A stretch of DNA of 64,000 nucleotides from Pilatotrama ljubarskyi (lineage: Eukaryota > Basidiomycota > Agaricomycetes > Polyporales > Polyporaceae), in contig MU277766.1 of assembly GCA_022385805.1 (NCBI GenBank), positions 24,656-88,655 of the forward strand, given 5' to 3'. The notes below the pieces were generated by a model that made no database searches, had not been told where the DNA came from, and saw only the letters and a program-made list of their open reading frames with translations. This document shows positions 33,471 through 46,070 of the stretch, piece after piece (position 1 is the stretch's first letter; the number at the start of each line of letters is the position of its first letter). Made by a program: the position numbers and the translations under genes.

Positions 33471-34161
33471 GTCGCAAGTACGCCGCGCGAGCTTATTTGG
33501 CCTGTCGACGCGTCACCCTTCACTCGCGCATCGACGAGAGCGACGGGCACGGAATAGCGGAGACCCTGGCTCAATTTACCCCAAGCGATTCGAATCGTCA
33601 GGCTTTCACGTTCTGAGAGCCCAACAATTGGCTCGCCAAGTCTCAACCACTGGCCGCACAGACGTCCGCCCTTCGAGGACAATTGGACCCGAAAGACGCA
33701 GGCGCACAAGCAGGTAAACCTGCGCGATCGCTGTCCAGGCGCAATCGCGCCAGTCTTTCCCCAAGGCTCTTGTTTGAGGTATAACAGGCGGTAGGTTCTC
33801 AGCGGAGGCTCTGACATCGAAGCTCTTGAGTTTTGCCCCATCTGCGCCGCCAAAATCGCGGCGTGCCCCGTGGCTGTGAAGGAGTCGCGACGGCTATGGC
33901 ATCTCGCATTGACTCGCTTATGCCTCACGTGTATGCCTGCGCGGTCTAAAAGTCAAACGGTACCGTGGAGCGGGCCGAGTGACATAGCACTCACCGCTTG
34001 TGCGACGGCTATGCCATTCTGTGATCCACCTGAGCACATGTATTGCATGTGCACCGCACGCACAAAGGAAGACCGTGATGGACGATCATAGCAATAATAC
34101 CTCTATTCCTAAACATAACTATGACAGACAAACCGGAGTATGGGTGCGTCCGCAGCCAGAA
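33471..34161. other. Intergenic region before CHS5
   Basis: About 690 bp with the promoter of the unknown protein and the 3' untranslated region of CHS5. No exon or repeat was recognised. Confidence 0.4.
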
Positions 34162-35824
34162 TCAGTTGAGCGAGATCTCTTCGGTCTCGCCGAGATCGTC
34201 GTCGCCTGTGTCATTGGGACTCGCAGGAGACCGCTCCTTGTCGACAGGCGGTGGGGGCGGTACTTCCACGGCAGAAGGCGCCACCATGCCCACCGTCGTT
34301 AACTCCGCTTCTTCATTCTTATCCTCTTCGGCGTCTTCGGGTTTTGGCGAGGGCGGTAGAGGGGCTTCAGCAGTGGCCTGGGACGCTTCCGAAGGTGCCG
34401 TGGTAGAGGTCTGGGGTATAGAGGGAACCGGCGGCACCGGCTGCGTCGGGCTTGGGGACGGGAAGCGGAAGTTCTTGCTCATGGTGCCTTTGCGAGTACG
34501 CCCCAAGCGCTGCGCATCCTCGTCCTCGTCTTCTCCTTCGTCGGGCGGTGATTCCGCTTCCTCGGGAATCCTCTCTGCAGCCGCACGTTCGGCAGACTGA
34601 GACGGAGAGGAAACGGGAGGGGACGCCGAGACAACACGCTGCGGCGGCATTGACTGACGATTTGCGGCATGTTTTTGCTGCGTGGGCGATGAGGTAGAGC
34701 TGCGTTGTGAGGACGACGGTAGGTTGGCTTGCGACATGGACTGAGGACGGTAGTGCGAAGGGGCCGCCGGATTCTCTCCAAGATAGAACGGGCGAATGGG
34801 CATCATTCTGCGCGCAGTTCAGTACGACACTCAGGAGGAACTACGATGTGTGCTTCGGACGTACTTCTTCTCAGCATGACATGCAAGAATCCAGTGCGGC
34901 TGAACGACGGGTATGCTCAGCTGGAGCGCCTTTTGGTATTCGACTCCGGGGCCGGTGATGATGCTACCGGACGCCTGGGCGCCGCTGGGGGTTGCAGCAG
35001 GGGTAGTGCATACAAAGTGAGTAGTGTCGATCTGGATCTTGTCGCTCCACTTCGCGCCCATCTCGCGCAAGGCCATTTTGGCATTCTCGAGCAAGACTTC
35101 GTCCTCGACGGTGCCGAAGCAGACGGAGATGCCAGAGGTATCCGACATGGTGTGCGTGCGGACACGGAGCACATTCGAGGGGTATACGCCGGCGGTAGTG
35201 CGCAGAACGAGCTGGAAGGTGTATTCCGTGTCCAGTTGAAGGCCAGAGACCTTGGTCGACGTATTCGTGAGCGGGGAAGGGATGGCGGCAACGCGCTGAC
35301 GGTCGCGGTACAGGTCGAGCGAGCGGAGCTTGGCCGTTGCGAGTTCCAGACGAGGCCACTCGAGAGTCACCGACGTTTGCGTTACGTTGCGGAGCTGGGG
35401 TGATTATGGCAATTGTAGACGAGCGATGCATTGACGACGTCAGGACATACCTGTAAGTTGGGTGGCTCGGGAACGCGGGTGCCAAACTCCTCGAGTATAT
35501 CGTCCTGTAGAGTCCAGAACTCCGCCTCTCTCCGCTTCTCCTCAGTGACGTTTCGCTGGACGGAGATATTGACGATGGAGCCGGTGGACACCCCGGGAGG
35601 GAGCAGGAGAGAGGGAAATTCGATGAGATGGGCCCGTTCGCCGAGAAGGATCTGTTACGACAGGTGAGAGACTGGTACAGAGACTGGCCGGGAGTTACTG
35701 ACGGCCATCCCAGCATCTGTGGGCGCATCCTGGTGGTCAATAGAGAGACGCGTCCAAGGCGACAAGGCTGGTGCGCACCGAGCTTGCCAACGGTGAACAT
35801 GAAGCTGTCCTGGGATACGACCAT
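34162..35824 (-). CDS. chs5: CHS5, exomer component for chitin synthase export
   Basis: Scaffold of the exomer coat at the trans-Golgi, needed to deliver chitin synthase III to the cell surface in yeast. Exons 35824-35779, 35716-35703, 35651-35451, 35394-34865 and 34807-34162 give 478 residues. The N-terminus (MFTVGKLDAGMAILLGERAH, LIEFPSLLLPPGVSTGSIV) is the dimerising exomer-binding segment. An FN3 domain spans about 88-165 (VTLEWPRLELATAKLRSLDLY, TEYTFQLVLRTTAG) and a BRCT domain about 170-265 (GISVCFGTV, VVQPHWILACHAEKK), the diagnostic FN3-BRCT pair. The remaining tail is Pro/Ser/Glu-rich. Exon 2 is a 14 nt microexon. SKT5, which acts on the same synthase, lies 10 kb to the right. Confidence 0.95.
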
Positions 35825-35859
35825 CTTGGCGGCAGAGAGCGAGCAGATGGAGCGGCTTG

Positions 35860-36527
35860 GGTGAGTTCGAGAGCGTCGAGGATGGCGGACGAGTACGACT
35901 CCGTCCAAGTTCAAGTCACAGCGGTGGCGGTCCGCCAACGACCACTACGAGGAGGCCTGCACGTGACTGGACAGAGCGCAGCCAAACAGAGCCAAACTCG
36001 ACGCCGAGCTCCCAAGACGATGCAAAAGAAAGCACGCTTACGGACTACGCCGCTCTCGCGTTGCGCTCTCTCATGGCTTGGCTCGACATTCACCCGCCTC
36101 GTCCAGATCACCCGGGCCTCGCTCTGGTTCTCTTCAGGCTTTCCGCTCTCAATCCGTCTTCGTTTCTGGACTGGCTACATAGCCATATGATATTCTTATG
36201 ACCATCCAGCTCCGCTGGCTTGAAGGCGATGTCACTCCCCATGCTAGCAAGCGCTCTCCCCTTCGCAGGAGTGGACGGACGCTCCGAGGGCTAACCCTCG
36301 TCAGTACCTCTTCTCGACTTCCTGGCCTTAGCCGGAGATCCCGCATCTCACAATTACCCTGCTGTTGGTGCTCCTCCATGCCGAAGTGCACTGAGGTGGG
36401 CCACAGAGTCCCTTTGCTCAGGATCTCGCCCTCACCTGCAGCCACTGGCACCATCGGTTCTGAGGAATGGAAACTGGGCCGCAACGTCACTGAGCAATAC
36501 CATCGGGCGATTATGGCGGACTTCTAG
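35860..36527 (+). pseudogene. Probable decayed protein-coding gene
   Basis: Protein-like segments follow each other in different frames of the plus strand: SLMAWLDIHPPRPDHPGLAL to LDWLHSHM near 36070-36190, TIQLRWLEGDVTPHASK near 36200-36250, VPLLDFLALAGDPASH near 36300-36350, LLLVLLHAEVH near 36360-36390 and EVGHRVPLLRISPSP to QYHRAIMADF-stop at 36395-36527. I found no set of GT-AG introns joining them, and one break, between HAEVH and EVGH, spans only a few bases. This suggests frameshift decay; an unusual splice pattern or an assembly error are alternatives. I do not recognise the family. Confidence 0.35.
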
Positions 36528-36884
36528 GGCATATACGGCTAGTAAGCAGTGTCGTTTGTCGTTTACTCGAGTGAAGCCAGTACATTAAACAACAAACAGG
36601 TCCTCGCTGCCGTTGGCACCGTCGCTCTCCCCCGTTCCGGTCTCCTAGGTAGCGCAGCGTACCTCACATCGAGCGGAGCGCGCTCCCACTCGTACAGCTA
36701 CTCAGTGACATCTCGGACCGCATCCACCTCCCATGTATGTGTGAGTCACTGAGTCTTGAGCGAACAGTGCGGCTTCCACGAGCCTACAACACGATATCAC
36801 GTCTCATTATGACGAACGCGCTGAACTGGTACATCAGGCGGGCTTGTCCACCTAGTACAGGAGAGGCACCAAGAAGTCATGGGA
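36528..36884. other. Short intergenic region
   Basis: About 360 bp after the decayed gene and before the end of paralogue B. A short frame at 36549-36752 has no recognisable motif and may be more remnant of the decayed gene. Confidence 0.35.
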
Positions 36885-39800
36885 CTACATTTTTCCCGGC
36901 GCGACGGTACAGAGAGCCCTATGCTTGCTCCAGTCCAGCCTCTGACACGGCTCAGAACAGTAGAAGACCGCCTTGCAACGGGAGCACCTCTTGAGATCCT
37001 CACTTCCTTGCGCACACCTACCACATCGTTCGACTGCTGCTGCGCCCATACCAGGGATGCTCCTGTCCGCGTGCAAGGAGTTGCTTGGCGAGCGACCACC
37101 GCCCCGCCCGAAGTCCTCGGGGAGGACGGGCTCCAGGTACGAGACTGCGAAGAGCGGCGAAAGCGCGATGCGTGTGACGAACGGGGCAAGGCTCTTCCAC
37201 GGCTTGACTTGGTGCATCCCCTCCACGTCTCGTCCTCGCCCACAGCTGCATAACGGGTCTCCAGCGGCGATGTCCAGCTCGAGAGGAATCTTCCCCGCCT
37301 TGGCGTACTCGCACTCCGGGCCATGTTTCCAAGTCCGACATCGCTCCGCGAGTGCGGGAAGGAGTTGCTTCCAGGTGCGGACCTCGTCCCCGTAGACGCG
37401 AATATTCTCGATACCATCGGCCACAACTGCTCTGAACCACGGTCGAATCATGGGCATCAGGGCCTTCGTGAGCGGAAGAACAAAAGCGTCGCAAACGACG
37501 GTGTGCGCCGCGAGATCGTAGCGGAGCTTGCTGACGAAGAATATCATATCCGACTCTCCGGAAGTCTCGTCGCGCAACGCGAAGACTCTGGCAGGTGAGC
37601 CGCCCTGGATGCCAGTGAAACGGACGAGGATTGCGTGTATAGAGTCCTTCACAAGGCCCAGCCCCTCGAGGGCGCCCTCCTCCCTCATTTTGCGCTCCCT
37701 CCGTGACATCTGGAGACTGACGTGCGGATTGAACCATACAGCGCGGTGCGAGGTGCTCGTGTCCACGGCTGGCATGTGGTCTAGGAAGACCCGGTGGAGG
37801 TTCCAAGAGAAGACTGTAGAGTCGGCGTGTATGACCGGAAAGGGGCTGGACTTCAGACCCCAGACCTTAGGGAATGGCATCGCGACAGGCACAACAACCT
37901 GGATATCAACGGGAGCGCAATGACTTGTGAGTGTGAAATTGTCGAAAGAGGATGGTGTCTACGTACCTCGATGTAGCCAGACTTCCGAGCGAGCCGTATC
38001 TTTTGCTGTTCGCCGACGACGGGCAGCGGGTACGTCACGTCTTGAGCACGCTTTCCTAGTGCGATGCGCATGGTGAACGGGGATTGTTGAGTAACGACTG
38101 GCACCGCTCCACCAGAGAAGGTCGCCCTGGAGTCGATGTCCTCGACTAGTAGTCTAGCCGTGAACGAACTGACCATGGCCGCACTAGCGTCCAGCTCTGC
38201 TCGCGCGAACGCCTGCTTCCCGATCTGCGGACCGCCCTGGTCACGAGCCTCGGACGGTACAGTGTTCCTAGATGGAGAGGCTGCGCCAGGAAGACGCTCT
38301 TCGCGAGCGATGTGGACGTGTTCCGCGTCTGTGAGAGGCGTTGCAAATATAGATAGGCGCAGACCGAGGACGGGGAGAAGGACGGCTGCCGTAGCTGGCG
38401 AAGACTTAACGCAGAGCTCAACGAGGACAGCCCCAGGGTCTTGCACCGGTTGAATCAGCACCCAGGTGGGTACGACGAATGACACGACGATAGGCGTTTC
38501 CGTTACACCCAGATCGCCAGGTGCTTCTTGGACAGCAACTATAGGCGCTCCGACAGCGTCTCTCCCGACTACACGGAGGTTACCCAAAGTGGCGTCGACG
38601 GACTCGAAGCCGCAATCGTAGCTACCTAATCCTCGGATGACACCGTGCAACGGGGGAGTGGGTAGTCTGTCCGTATTATCGCGGAGAGCAACCAATTTCT
38701 CGCGCGGTACGGTGAGGTAGACCCGGACTACAGGTGGTATGGAGGTCCACTGAGCCAATGGGCCGGAATTCGCGACAAGCGTTTGGCGATATACGGGGTA
38801 TGTATGGACGCCGTGCCGATAGAGTTGAGCGGAAAGGTCTTGATGATAGGTGTTGTCAAAGGGAAATCGAGCGCCGGGGCCCGATGAAGCCTCGTTCAGC
38901 TGGACGAGAAAGTCTTCCATCACTCGCGACCACTCGTCGTCAGTGAAGCCATGTCGAGTTTGTATGGAGCGGAGAAAGAAGGCGAATGTCTCCCTAGTGT
39001 AAGTACGAGACAGGACGCGCATCCGAGTGTCCCTATGGCTCGGCTTCAGGAATTGGAAGGGGTCCTCCCCTCCGAAAAGCCGGCAGTAGACGCCGTACAG
39101 GAGTGATGCTAGCTGGGCCGGTTCGAATTCAAGTAGTCGATGCTGCCGGAGGAATGCGGCTCGAGGGTCGGATGTGAGAGGTCGTCGCCAGGTGATGATT
39201 TCGTGGAATGGTCCTTTGTGGTCGACGTCCTGGCTGGACACAATCAGGAGGTCGTGGATATTGCATGTAGTGGTAAACCCCGAGAGCAACCCAACAGGAC
39301 ATAGACCCAGAAGGCAAGCGACAGCACTCAGGTCCGCAGGTAGCATTTCCCTCAGCTGCGTCGTGGGTTCAGAGCACTGTGCAACAAGAGACTCAGTGTA
39401 CAGTACACCGGTCCACAGAGTCGAGCTCGATAACAGAGGGATGGTTGCGAGGAGGATATTGAGGATCCCGACGTGGTCGGACAGGTTGGATGTGTCGATA
39501 ATGTCGAAGGAGGTCGGCGCATGACGTCCAGAATACTCTGCAGCGCAGAGTTCGAGAGGCTGAGACGTCCAAGGAGCTACAGGAGGGGTGGTGAATACCT
39601 CACACTTGTCCCATCTGTGTAGAGCATGCGCGACGTTCAACGCCTCTCCCAGGATGAAGCGGATCGTTAGAGCGCTCTCTCCGGGTGTCGACCGCGCCCG
39701 GAAAGCCTTGCACCAGCCTTGGAACTGCGCCTTGGCAGCCGTGACCATGCCTGGTATGTTCGTAGCGACACGGCCCTGTCCAAAGTATGGTGCTAGATGG

Positions 39801-40702
39801 AAAGGTGCCATAGGATGCGTGCCGTAATGTACCCGGAAACCCTCACCAAACCTGCAGTGCAAGAATGTCGGATTGACGTGCGGAAGTGCTGCAAGCCCAC
39901 CGGCCTGAGGCAAGGTTGTGCCTGTCTCCCAGTAGCGACGGAAATGATCTGAGAGGACGGGCAAAGCCTGCAAGAGAAGCGGTCCGGCAGACCTTGCTGA
40001 GGAGGACATGATGGAGTTGCCATGCTGCTCGAGCACTGCGTTGCGACCGTCATCGACCATTCGGCGGATGCGATGAGCGTGCTGACTATCTATTGGCGTT
40101 ATATCGCTGATATAAGATCCCCATAATCGTCGGAGCTCGCTGAGAGTGTGTACTGTCCCCATGCGGAGAACCGAGCCAAAGGGAGATGCAAGCCAGCTCT
40201 CTAAGGTGCGGGAGCAGGCTATGAGTTTGCGGCACTGAGCGAGGAGAATCGAGGAGGATGATTCGTCAAGATACAGATGGAAGAAGATGTCCCACATCGC
40301 CGTCTGCGGTACTTCGTCCATGATCATGCCAAGGAGAAGGACGTTCCTCGCTAATCGGCGATTAGTCGACCGGTGATCATACAACATACAATATCATGTC
40401 GGCCGCAATTGGCTCACCTAGCACGCCTTGGTCATAATCGCAACAGGTGAAGTCCAACTTCCGAGACGGGCCTGGAGCGCATTACACCGTCAGTTTGATG
40501 CTCCGAGACTGAGCCTACTCATCCACTCACTGGAGGATTGCTCGCAAAAGAGAGTGAAAAGGACGTTCCTCGGATCGCCGCAAGGTAACAGCAAGACATT
40601 TGCTGGGGCATCCGGGGGTAGGTCGCGAGTCAAGCAAACGGCAGGAGTGTTGCCAACAGGATAGAAATAGTATTTTCCGGGCCAATACAGTGGCGAGGCC
40701 AT
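36885..40702 (-). CDS. DUF4470 and MYND zinc-finger protein, paralogue B
   Basis: Second member of the family found at 16623-20328. Exons 40702-40531, 40471-40418, 40350-37967 and 37898-36885 give 1,207 residues. Intron positions and phases match paralogue A: exon 1 is 172 nt in both and the last intron follows the same RKSxYIE motif. The N-terminus is MASPLYWPGKYYFYPVGNT with LLLPCGDPRNVLFTLF and LDFTCCDYDQGVLARNVLLL (DUF4470). The C-terminus is a MYND finger (CGRCAQGSED, RCSRCKAVFYCSEPC, HRALC) followed by seven residues. The frame is open to an earlier ATG at 40846. Both copies are intact and quite diverged, which suggests an old duplication with retained function. Function unknown; MYND implies a protein-binding role. 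Confidence 0.88.
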
Positions 40703-41871
40703 GGTGGTCGACTCGAGAACAAAGCTGGCTGTGGTAGTCGGATTGTGTGCCGCAGAGTCAATGTCTCCCGGGGCGTAGAGATCGTCAGTCGGCAGCCCTG
40801 GTATGCTTCTCGGTGCTGGGGCTATCAGCGTAGGACGCCGCCTCATGGGTCAGTCACGGCTGGTGCTGCGGTAGTGACAGGTTGCCTGTAAAGGGACATG
40901 AAAGGCGAGAGAAGTCTGCCTTCCCCACAAGTGAACCTGAGAATCCACAGGTCAGAGGGGTAACGTGTGTCCTCGTCGCTTCACCAAGCTCCTTCTGTAG
41001 ACTGGCCCGGGATTGATTCCGTCGATAACGGCGCGGGGAGCAAGTCAACGTCGAGGGAAAGTCGTGTATACGACCAGTCAGGCAGGTAGGACGAGCTCGT
41101 GCACTTACGACCCAATTCCACTTCGGCATTGTGCAGCTCGGCCAAAGTGGACAGTCTGAGTGCGAGAGTCTGAGGTCGAGCCATGCACGAGAGCTGATGG
41201 CGGCGTCTACCCGCCGCTATTGCCAGATTCGGAAGGTATACTGACCGGCCGCCTATCAAGTAACGCCATGATGTTCTGCAACCGCGAGACTCGAGAGTGC
41301 ACTGCATCCCCTGAGTAGCCATCCGGCCACTTGCACTTGACCTTCGGAAGTTGCTTCCCTCACCCTTCTCAATCATTTGCCAATAAGCTTCTGCTGTCGG
41401 CGTGTACTGCTGTCCCAATGCGAGAAGCGATCACTGCAGTGGGTGTGGAGGTACTCTTCATTGGTATGCAGATTGAGATCATTCGGAGTAGTACTAACTC
41501 TCCTCGAGACCTACTCGGCACGATTTGCACCCGTTGCGACGACTTATCGCATCAAGTAAGGCCTATCGATTGCACATCCGGGGTCTCCCGTAGCGCTGCA
41601 GCCCGAGTTAAATACCTATCAGGCAGCCCTGCCGCCCCGGCGACCCGCTTGCCTCCTCTTTGCGAAGCTTTCGTCGATCAGCTGTTTCCGTGCTCACTGG
41701 GGTCAGAAGACGTTGCGCCTCTCCACGCCCATCCCCTTATCGCCCCTGCACAACGTCCGGGCCGTGGAGTTCAAAGCGCTATCGGCTCTTGTGCATATAG
41801 TCGTACAGTACTAATGCACCCCATTCCTGCCTGCCTGTGGGTCCCCAACATAGCCTGCGATCTCCTTCGCT
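40703..41871. other. Divergent intergenic region
   Basis: About 1,170 bp with the promoters of paralogue B and the NCS1 permease. No exon, RNA gene or repeat could be recognised. Confidence 0.4.
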
Positions 41872-43802
41872 ATGCCTCTGCTCGCTCCAGTGAAAGATTG
41901 GGCGTGGCGGCTTCGCTTCGCTTTCACGTCGAAACAGGCATTTCAGTGCTACGTCCATACCGAAGGCAATTCCCGCGGCGGTCATTCATGGTCCAATGAG
42001 GACCTCGAGCCCTCTCCGCCTCATATGGTGAATTGGAGATGGTACAACTTCTGCCTGTTCTGGTTCGGCATGGGCTTTGGCAATTGGTATGTCGATACGT
42101 CTGCGTGACTCCTTTATCAGCTAACATTTGACCAGGACCCTGGGATCTAGTATTGTCGGCGCTGGACTCACATGGTGGCAGGCGACGATCGTTGTATGGA
42201 TTGCGGCGTTCGTATCTGGGAGCTGCATGGCCTTAAATTCCAGAGCCGCCGCAAACTACCACGTCGGATATCCTGTCATACTCAGAACGTCCTTCGGAAT
42301 GTACGGCCATTACTGGCCTGTCCTGACGCGCGGGGCGTGTGCCATGCTCTGGGTCTCCGTGCTTAGTGCGCTGTCTTTCCTGGCAACTCTCTTTCACCTG
42401 ACACCCTGACATTCCCGGCAGACTTCCAAGGCGGTGCATTCGTCTCCACGATGCTCCGTTGCATTATTGGAAAGCGCTGGGACAGTCTTGGCTCACAATT
42501 CCCTCCGTCGGTCGGAACGACTCTCCAGCGCTTCCTCGGGTTCCTCATCTTCTGGGCGATAGAACTCCCCTTCTGCTCGCTTCGACCGAACAGGCTACGG
42601 TGGCTGTACACATTCAAGGCGTGGACCCTTCCACCGTCGGTTCTCGGACTTCTCATCTACTGCTTGGTACAGAGCCACGGTCAACTCGCACCCGACGACG
42701 CGCTCGCAGGCACATCTACCCGCCCTCGGGGTGCCGCTCTTGCGTGGCTGGTAATCGGTTCAATCAACTCCGCAATGGGGAACTGGGTACGTTGTCGCAA
42801 TGTGGCGACGTGGTGTACGACTGACATACCCATAGTCCACATTCATCGCCAATATGCCTGACTTTTCGCGTTATGCGACGGACCCTGCTGCTGTCATGTG
42901 GACGCACGTCGTCTTTGTTCCCTTCCCTGCGGCTCTCGTCAGTATCTTCGCAAACACGCGCGAAACCATGTTAAACTATAGCTGTACAGGGAGGCATGAT
43001 CGGGATCTTCGGCACATCTTGTTTGCAGAAGGCCTGGGGCGTGACACTCTGGAATCAGTGGGACGTCTTCGACGCTATCCTCGACCGCTCTTGGACGGGT
43101 CCGACCCGCTTTGGCGTCTTCCTTCTGGCGTTCTGTGCCGCGCTCTTTAACTTCGGCACCATCCTTGGCGCGAACCTCCTTCCCTTCGCGAGCGACGTCA
43201 CCGCGCTGTTCCCCGCGTACTTCAATTTGACGCGCGGGATGTGGTTCTGCTGTATCGTCTCCCTCGCCCTGATGCCCTGGAAACTGCTCGCGTCGGCGAA
43301 CGGCTTTCTCGCCTTTCTCGAAGGATACGGCATCTTCATGGGCCCGACTGCAGCCATCATGATCACCGACTATTGGCTCGTGCGCAAGGGAAACATCCAC
43401 ATCACCGAGGCCTTCACGTCCAAGCCGGGCTCTCGGTACATGTACTTCCACGGTTTTAACCTCTACGCCATCGTCGCCTACGTCTGCGGGCTTATGATAC
43501 CCTTCGTCGGCTTCGTCGGGACATTTGGTGTCAGCGTTCCCAGGGCCGCCACAAGATGCGACCAGATTGGGTGGTACGTCAGCGCTTTCGTAGCAGGCAC
43601 CGTCTACGTCGCGCTTTGCCGCGTCCGTCCAGTGAATAACATCGACAACTCTCTATCCTGGGAGCAGCTCGCTCGCACATTCGCGGATGAGCGTACTGTA
43701 TCGGAAGAGGGAACGCCGGAGAAGAAAGACGCCGAGATGGAAAGCGAGGAGGCGTCGAGCAAGAAAGAGGACGTCACTGTCTTTTGCGAGCCGGTGGTGT
43801 GA
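41872..43802 (+). CDS. NCS1 nucleobase/allantoin-type permease
   Basis: Plasma-membrane proton symporter of the nucleobase:cation symporter-1 family (uracil, uridine, allantoin, thiamine or pyridoxine as possible substrates). Exons 41872-42086, 42136-42365, 42422-42786, 42836-42937 and 42990-43802 give 574 residues, the normal family length. Family blocks in order: NEDLEPSPPHMVNWRWYNF, VGYPVILRTSFGMYGHYWP, NFQGGAFVSTML, SAMGNWSTFIANMPD-FSRYA, GIFGTSC, FGTILGANLLPFASDVTALF, GPTAAIMITDYWLVRKGNIH and YVCGLMIPFVGFVGTFGV. The C-terminal tail is rich in Glu and Lys, as in Fur-type permeases where it directs endocytosis. The second intron donor (42366) was chosen for frame and could differ slightly. 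Confidence 0.93.
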
Positions 43803-43942
43803 TGGGGCGAACCATCCTGGTGAGTACGCTCTAGCATTTTTAATACTTCACTCTCTCTGAACGGTCTATAGCGTATCCCTTCCGCTCCATAGACCATAGA
43901 ATGACTTCGATACGTTGTACGATATGACGTAGTACTACCTCT

Positions 43943-45610
43943 TCATAGCATAGGATCGAAGAGAACCTTGCCGCATTGACCTTTGTCGAATAGCTTGTAC
44001 ATCTCCACCGCCTGATCGAAGCCGACTATCCGGTCAATCAGGCTCGCCCCCGCTCCAACTCCTCCGAACACATCTTGTCGCTTCAACAGGATCTCGAGAG
44101 CGATAGGAAACATCGCCCGGACGGGACACCGGCCAAAGTCAAAGGAGACGTTCTTGTTGTAGACGTCTCGCCCGCTGAACGGCAGCGGTGGCTCTTGATG
44201 CACGCCAACAGAGCTGATGGTTCCGAAGGGGCGCACGATGTCATATGCTGTGGTAAGGGCGCTGTTGTTACCGACGATCTGCGGACACAATGAGAAAGTG
44301 TATGTCGGACTGAAGCAGAGCGTATCACCTCCAGGACAGCGTTGCAACCTGCGCCGCTCGTCAACTGATCTACGAGCTTCTTCCCCTCCTCTACAGAAGC
44401 GACGGCGAAACGGCCGTTGCCCTTCCCGGACGCTTCAATCGTTTCGTAGACGGCCTGCATTTTGGTCCTTCGCGATTCGAGAGGATCGATGGCGATTACT
44501 TGATAGACCAACCCTCGATCTCTCTCCAGGCCGGCCAAGATATCCAGCAGGCTGACCGTAGCGCACTTCCTTGCAAGTAAGCGCTACAACAAGCAATACG
44601 TGTCTGTGACTACTTACGAGGCCGACAGGGCCTAACCCTACAACACCGATTGTGAGAACGCGGTCCTCATCCTTGAGCGCAGTAGCCGCTTGGCCTTGGG
44701 CGATAGGGCCACCGGGGACGAAGCCACCGTATGGGTAAGGCTTGCCGGTCAGAATCGGGGCGATCTTCGGATGCTGCAGCGCCTGCATGACCGCAAAGAC
44801 ACCGGTCGGAAGGATGTCGGCCAACAGGATCAAGGAGCTGTCGGTGAGATGGGCGAGGTCCCACTTCGTAGCCCCAGGGCTAGGTGACTTCAAGGCGCTG
44901 ATACTGAAGAGCGTGCCGCCCGCCTTGGGTATGCGTACATATTGAGCTTGACCTCCTGGCAGTGTAGGTATCCCGAAGAGACAGGAGTGGATGCACCGGC
45001 AGGTGAAACCGATCCGGCAAAAGCTGAGGGCTCTGTGAGTACTCTGATTATCCCGAGGTACCGATCCGCTCACTGGCACTCCCCGCAGGAGACGGTAAAC
45101 GGGGAAACGACCTTATCGCCAACGCGAAGCGTAGAATAGAGCTCCGGCCTTCCAGTAGCATCCGGACGGAAGCTTGGTCCGAGCGCCACGATTTCGCCTA
45201 CAATCTCGTGGCCACATGTGAGGCTTTCAGAAGTACCGGCGGGGTAGGGTCAGAGGCGTCGATGCATCCCGGATAGAAACACGTACTCGTTATCCACGTC
45301 TTCATGGCCTCGGTAGATATGCAGGTCGCTGCCGCACAAGCCTGCGAGCTGTAGAGGTAACAACGTGTGTTCAGCGCTGATCCTTGGCTACGACGCGACT
45401 TCAGCCGCACCGTAACCTTCACGATCGCGTCATCTGGATCTATGATTCTATACACGAATGTTGACCTGATCAGCACAGAGTTGTCGACGAAGACTGGACT
45501 ACTTACTGAGGAATAGGGACAGCCTCTACTCGGATGTCGTAGGCGGGCGGGTACCACCGCACCGCACGTTGCATCCCGGAGAGATCGAGTGCAGAGGGTT
45601 CGGTGCTCAT
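43943..45610 (-). CDS. Zinc-dependent alcohol dehydrogenase (MDR family)
   Basis: Medium-chain dehydrogenase/reductase that oxidises alcohols or aldehyde adducts with NAD(P). Exons 45610-45507, 45447-45411, 45348-45287, 45223-45074, 45023-44618, 44565-44329 and 44278-43943 give 443 residues. Catalytic zinc ligands are the Cys in CGSDLHIY (~52) and the CGHE block (~71-74). The structural zinc loop CGECHFCRIGFTCRC gives Cys ~114, 117, 120 and 128 (CxxCxxCx7C). The Rossmann motif is GVVGLGPVGL (~247-253), where an intron splits the coenzyme domain. It is longer than usual because of an insertion around residues 165-235 (DILPTGVFAVMQAL, then ILTGKPYPYGGFVPGGP). Substrate is unknown. It is convergent with the NCS1 permease, 140 bp away. 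Confidence 0.92.
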
Positions 45611-46070
45611 CCTGTCTCCTCAGCCAGTTGGTGTGTTCTGTCCAAAGCACAAGCTGCGGCTGGAGCCAACAGTCTACTCGAGCTCCTCCAGAATGAATCG
45701 GTCAGTGAGTCCGACCACGGCCCGTCTGCGGACCGTGGCCATCCACCACTTCCAAGTGCAGCGGGCTGCTGACTTCCGCTTGCGCGTCGAACAGCTCTTG
45801 TGCTTTACCAGCGCCGCGCTCTCGCCGGAGGAATAGGTAGAAAGCGAAATGCTAAACGTCGTACATAGGCGGGCTTTGTGAGGTATACTACATCTGCTAC
45901 GCTCTATAGATACCGGAGGTAGTACCGTGACAGCGATGTTGATGGTGGTTAGTCCATGTATGCGAGAAAGCTCCAGTGAACGATACAAAACGGTACTGAG
46001 GTCCGCGGTAAGCAACGGATATCATCTGCATAGCAAGCCGGATAGCACAGCACGACACCCACGACAGATC
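45611..46070. other. Intergenic region
   Basis: About 460 bp with the promoter of the dehydrogenase and the 3' untranslated region of SKT5. Nothing else was recognised. Confidence 0.4.

Noticed and set aside
36549..36752. 67-codon plus-strand frame
   Set aside because: No motif and no splice partner; most likely chance or residue of the decayed gene.
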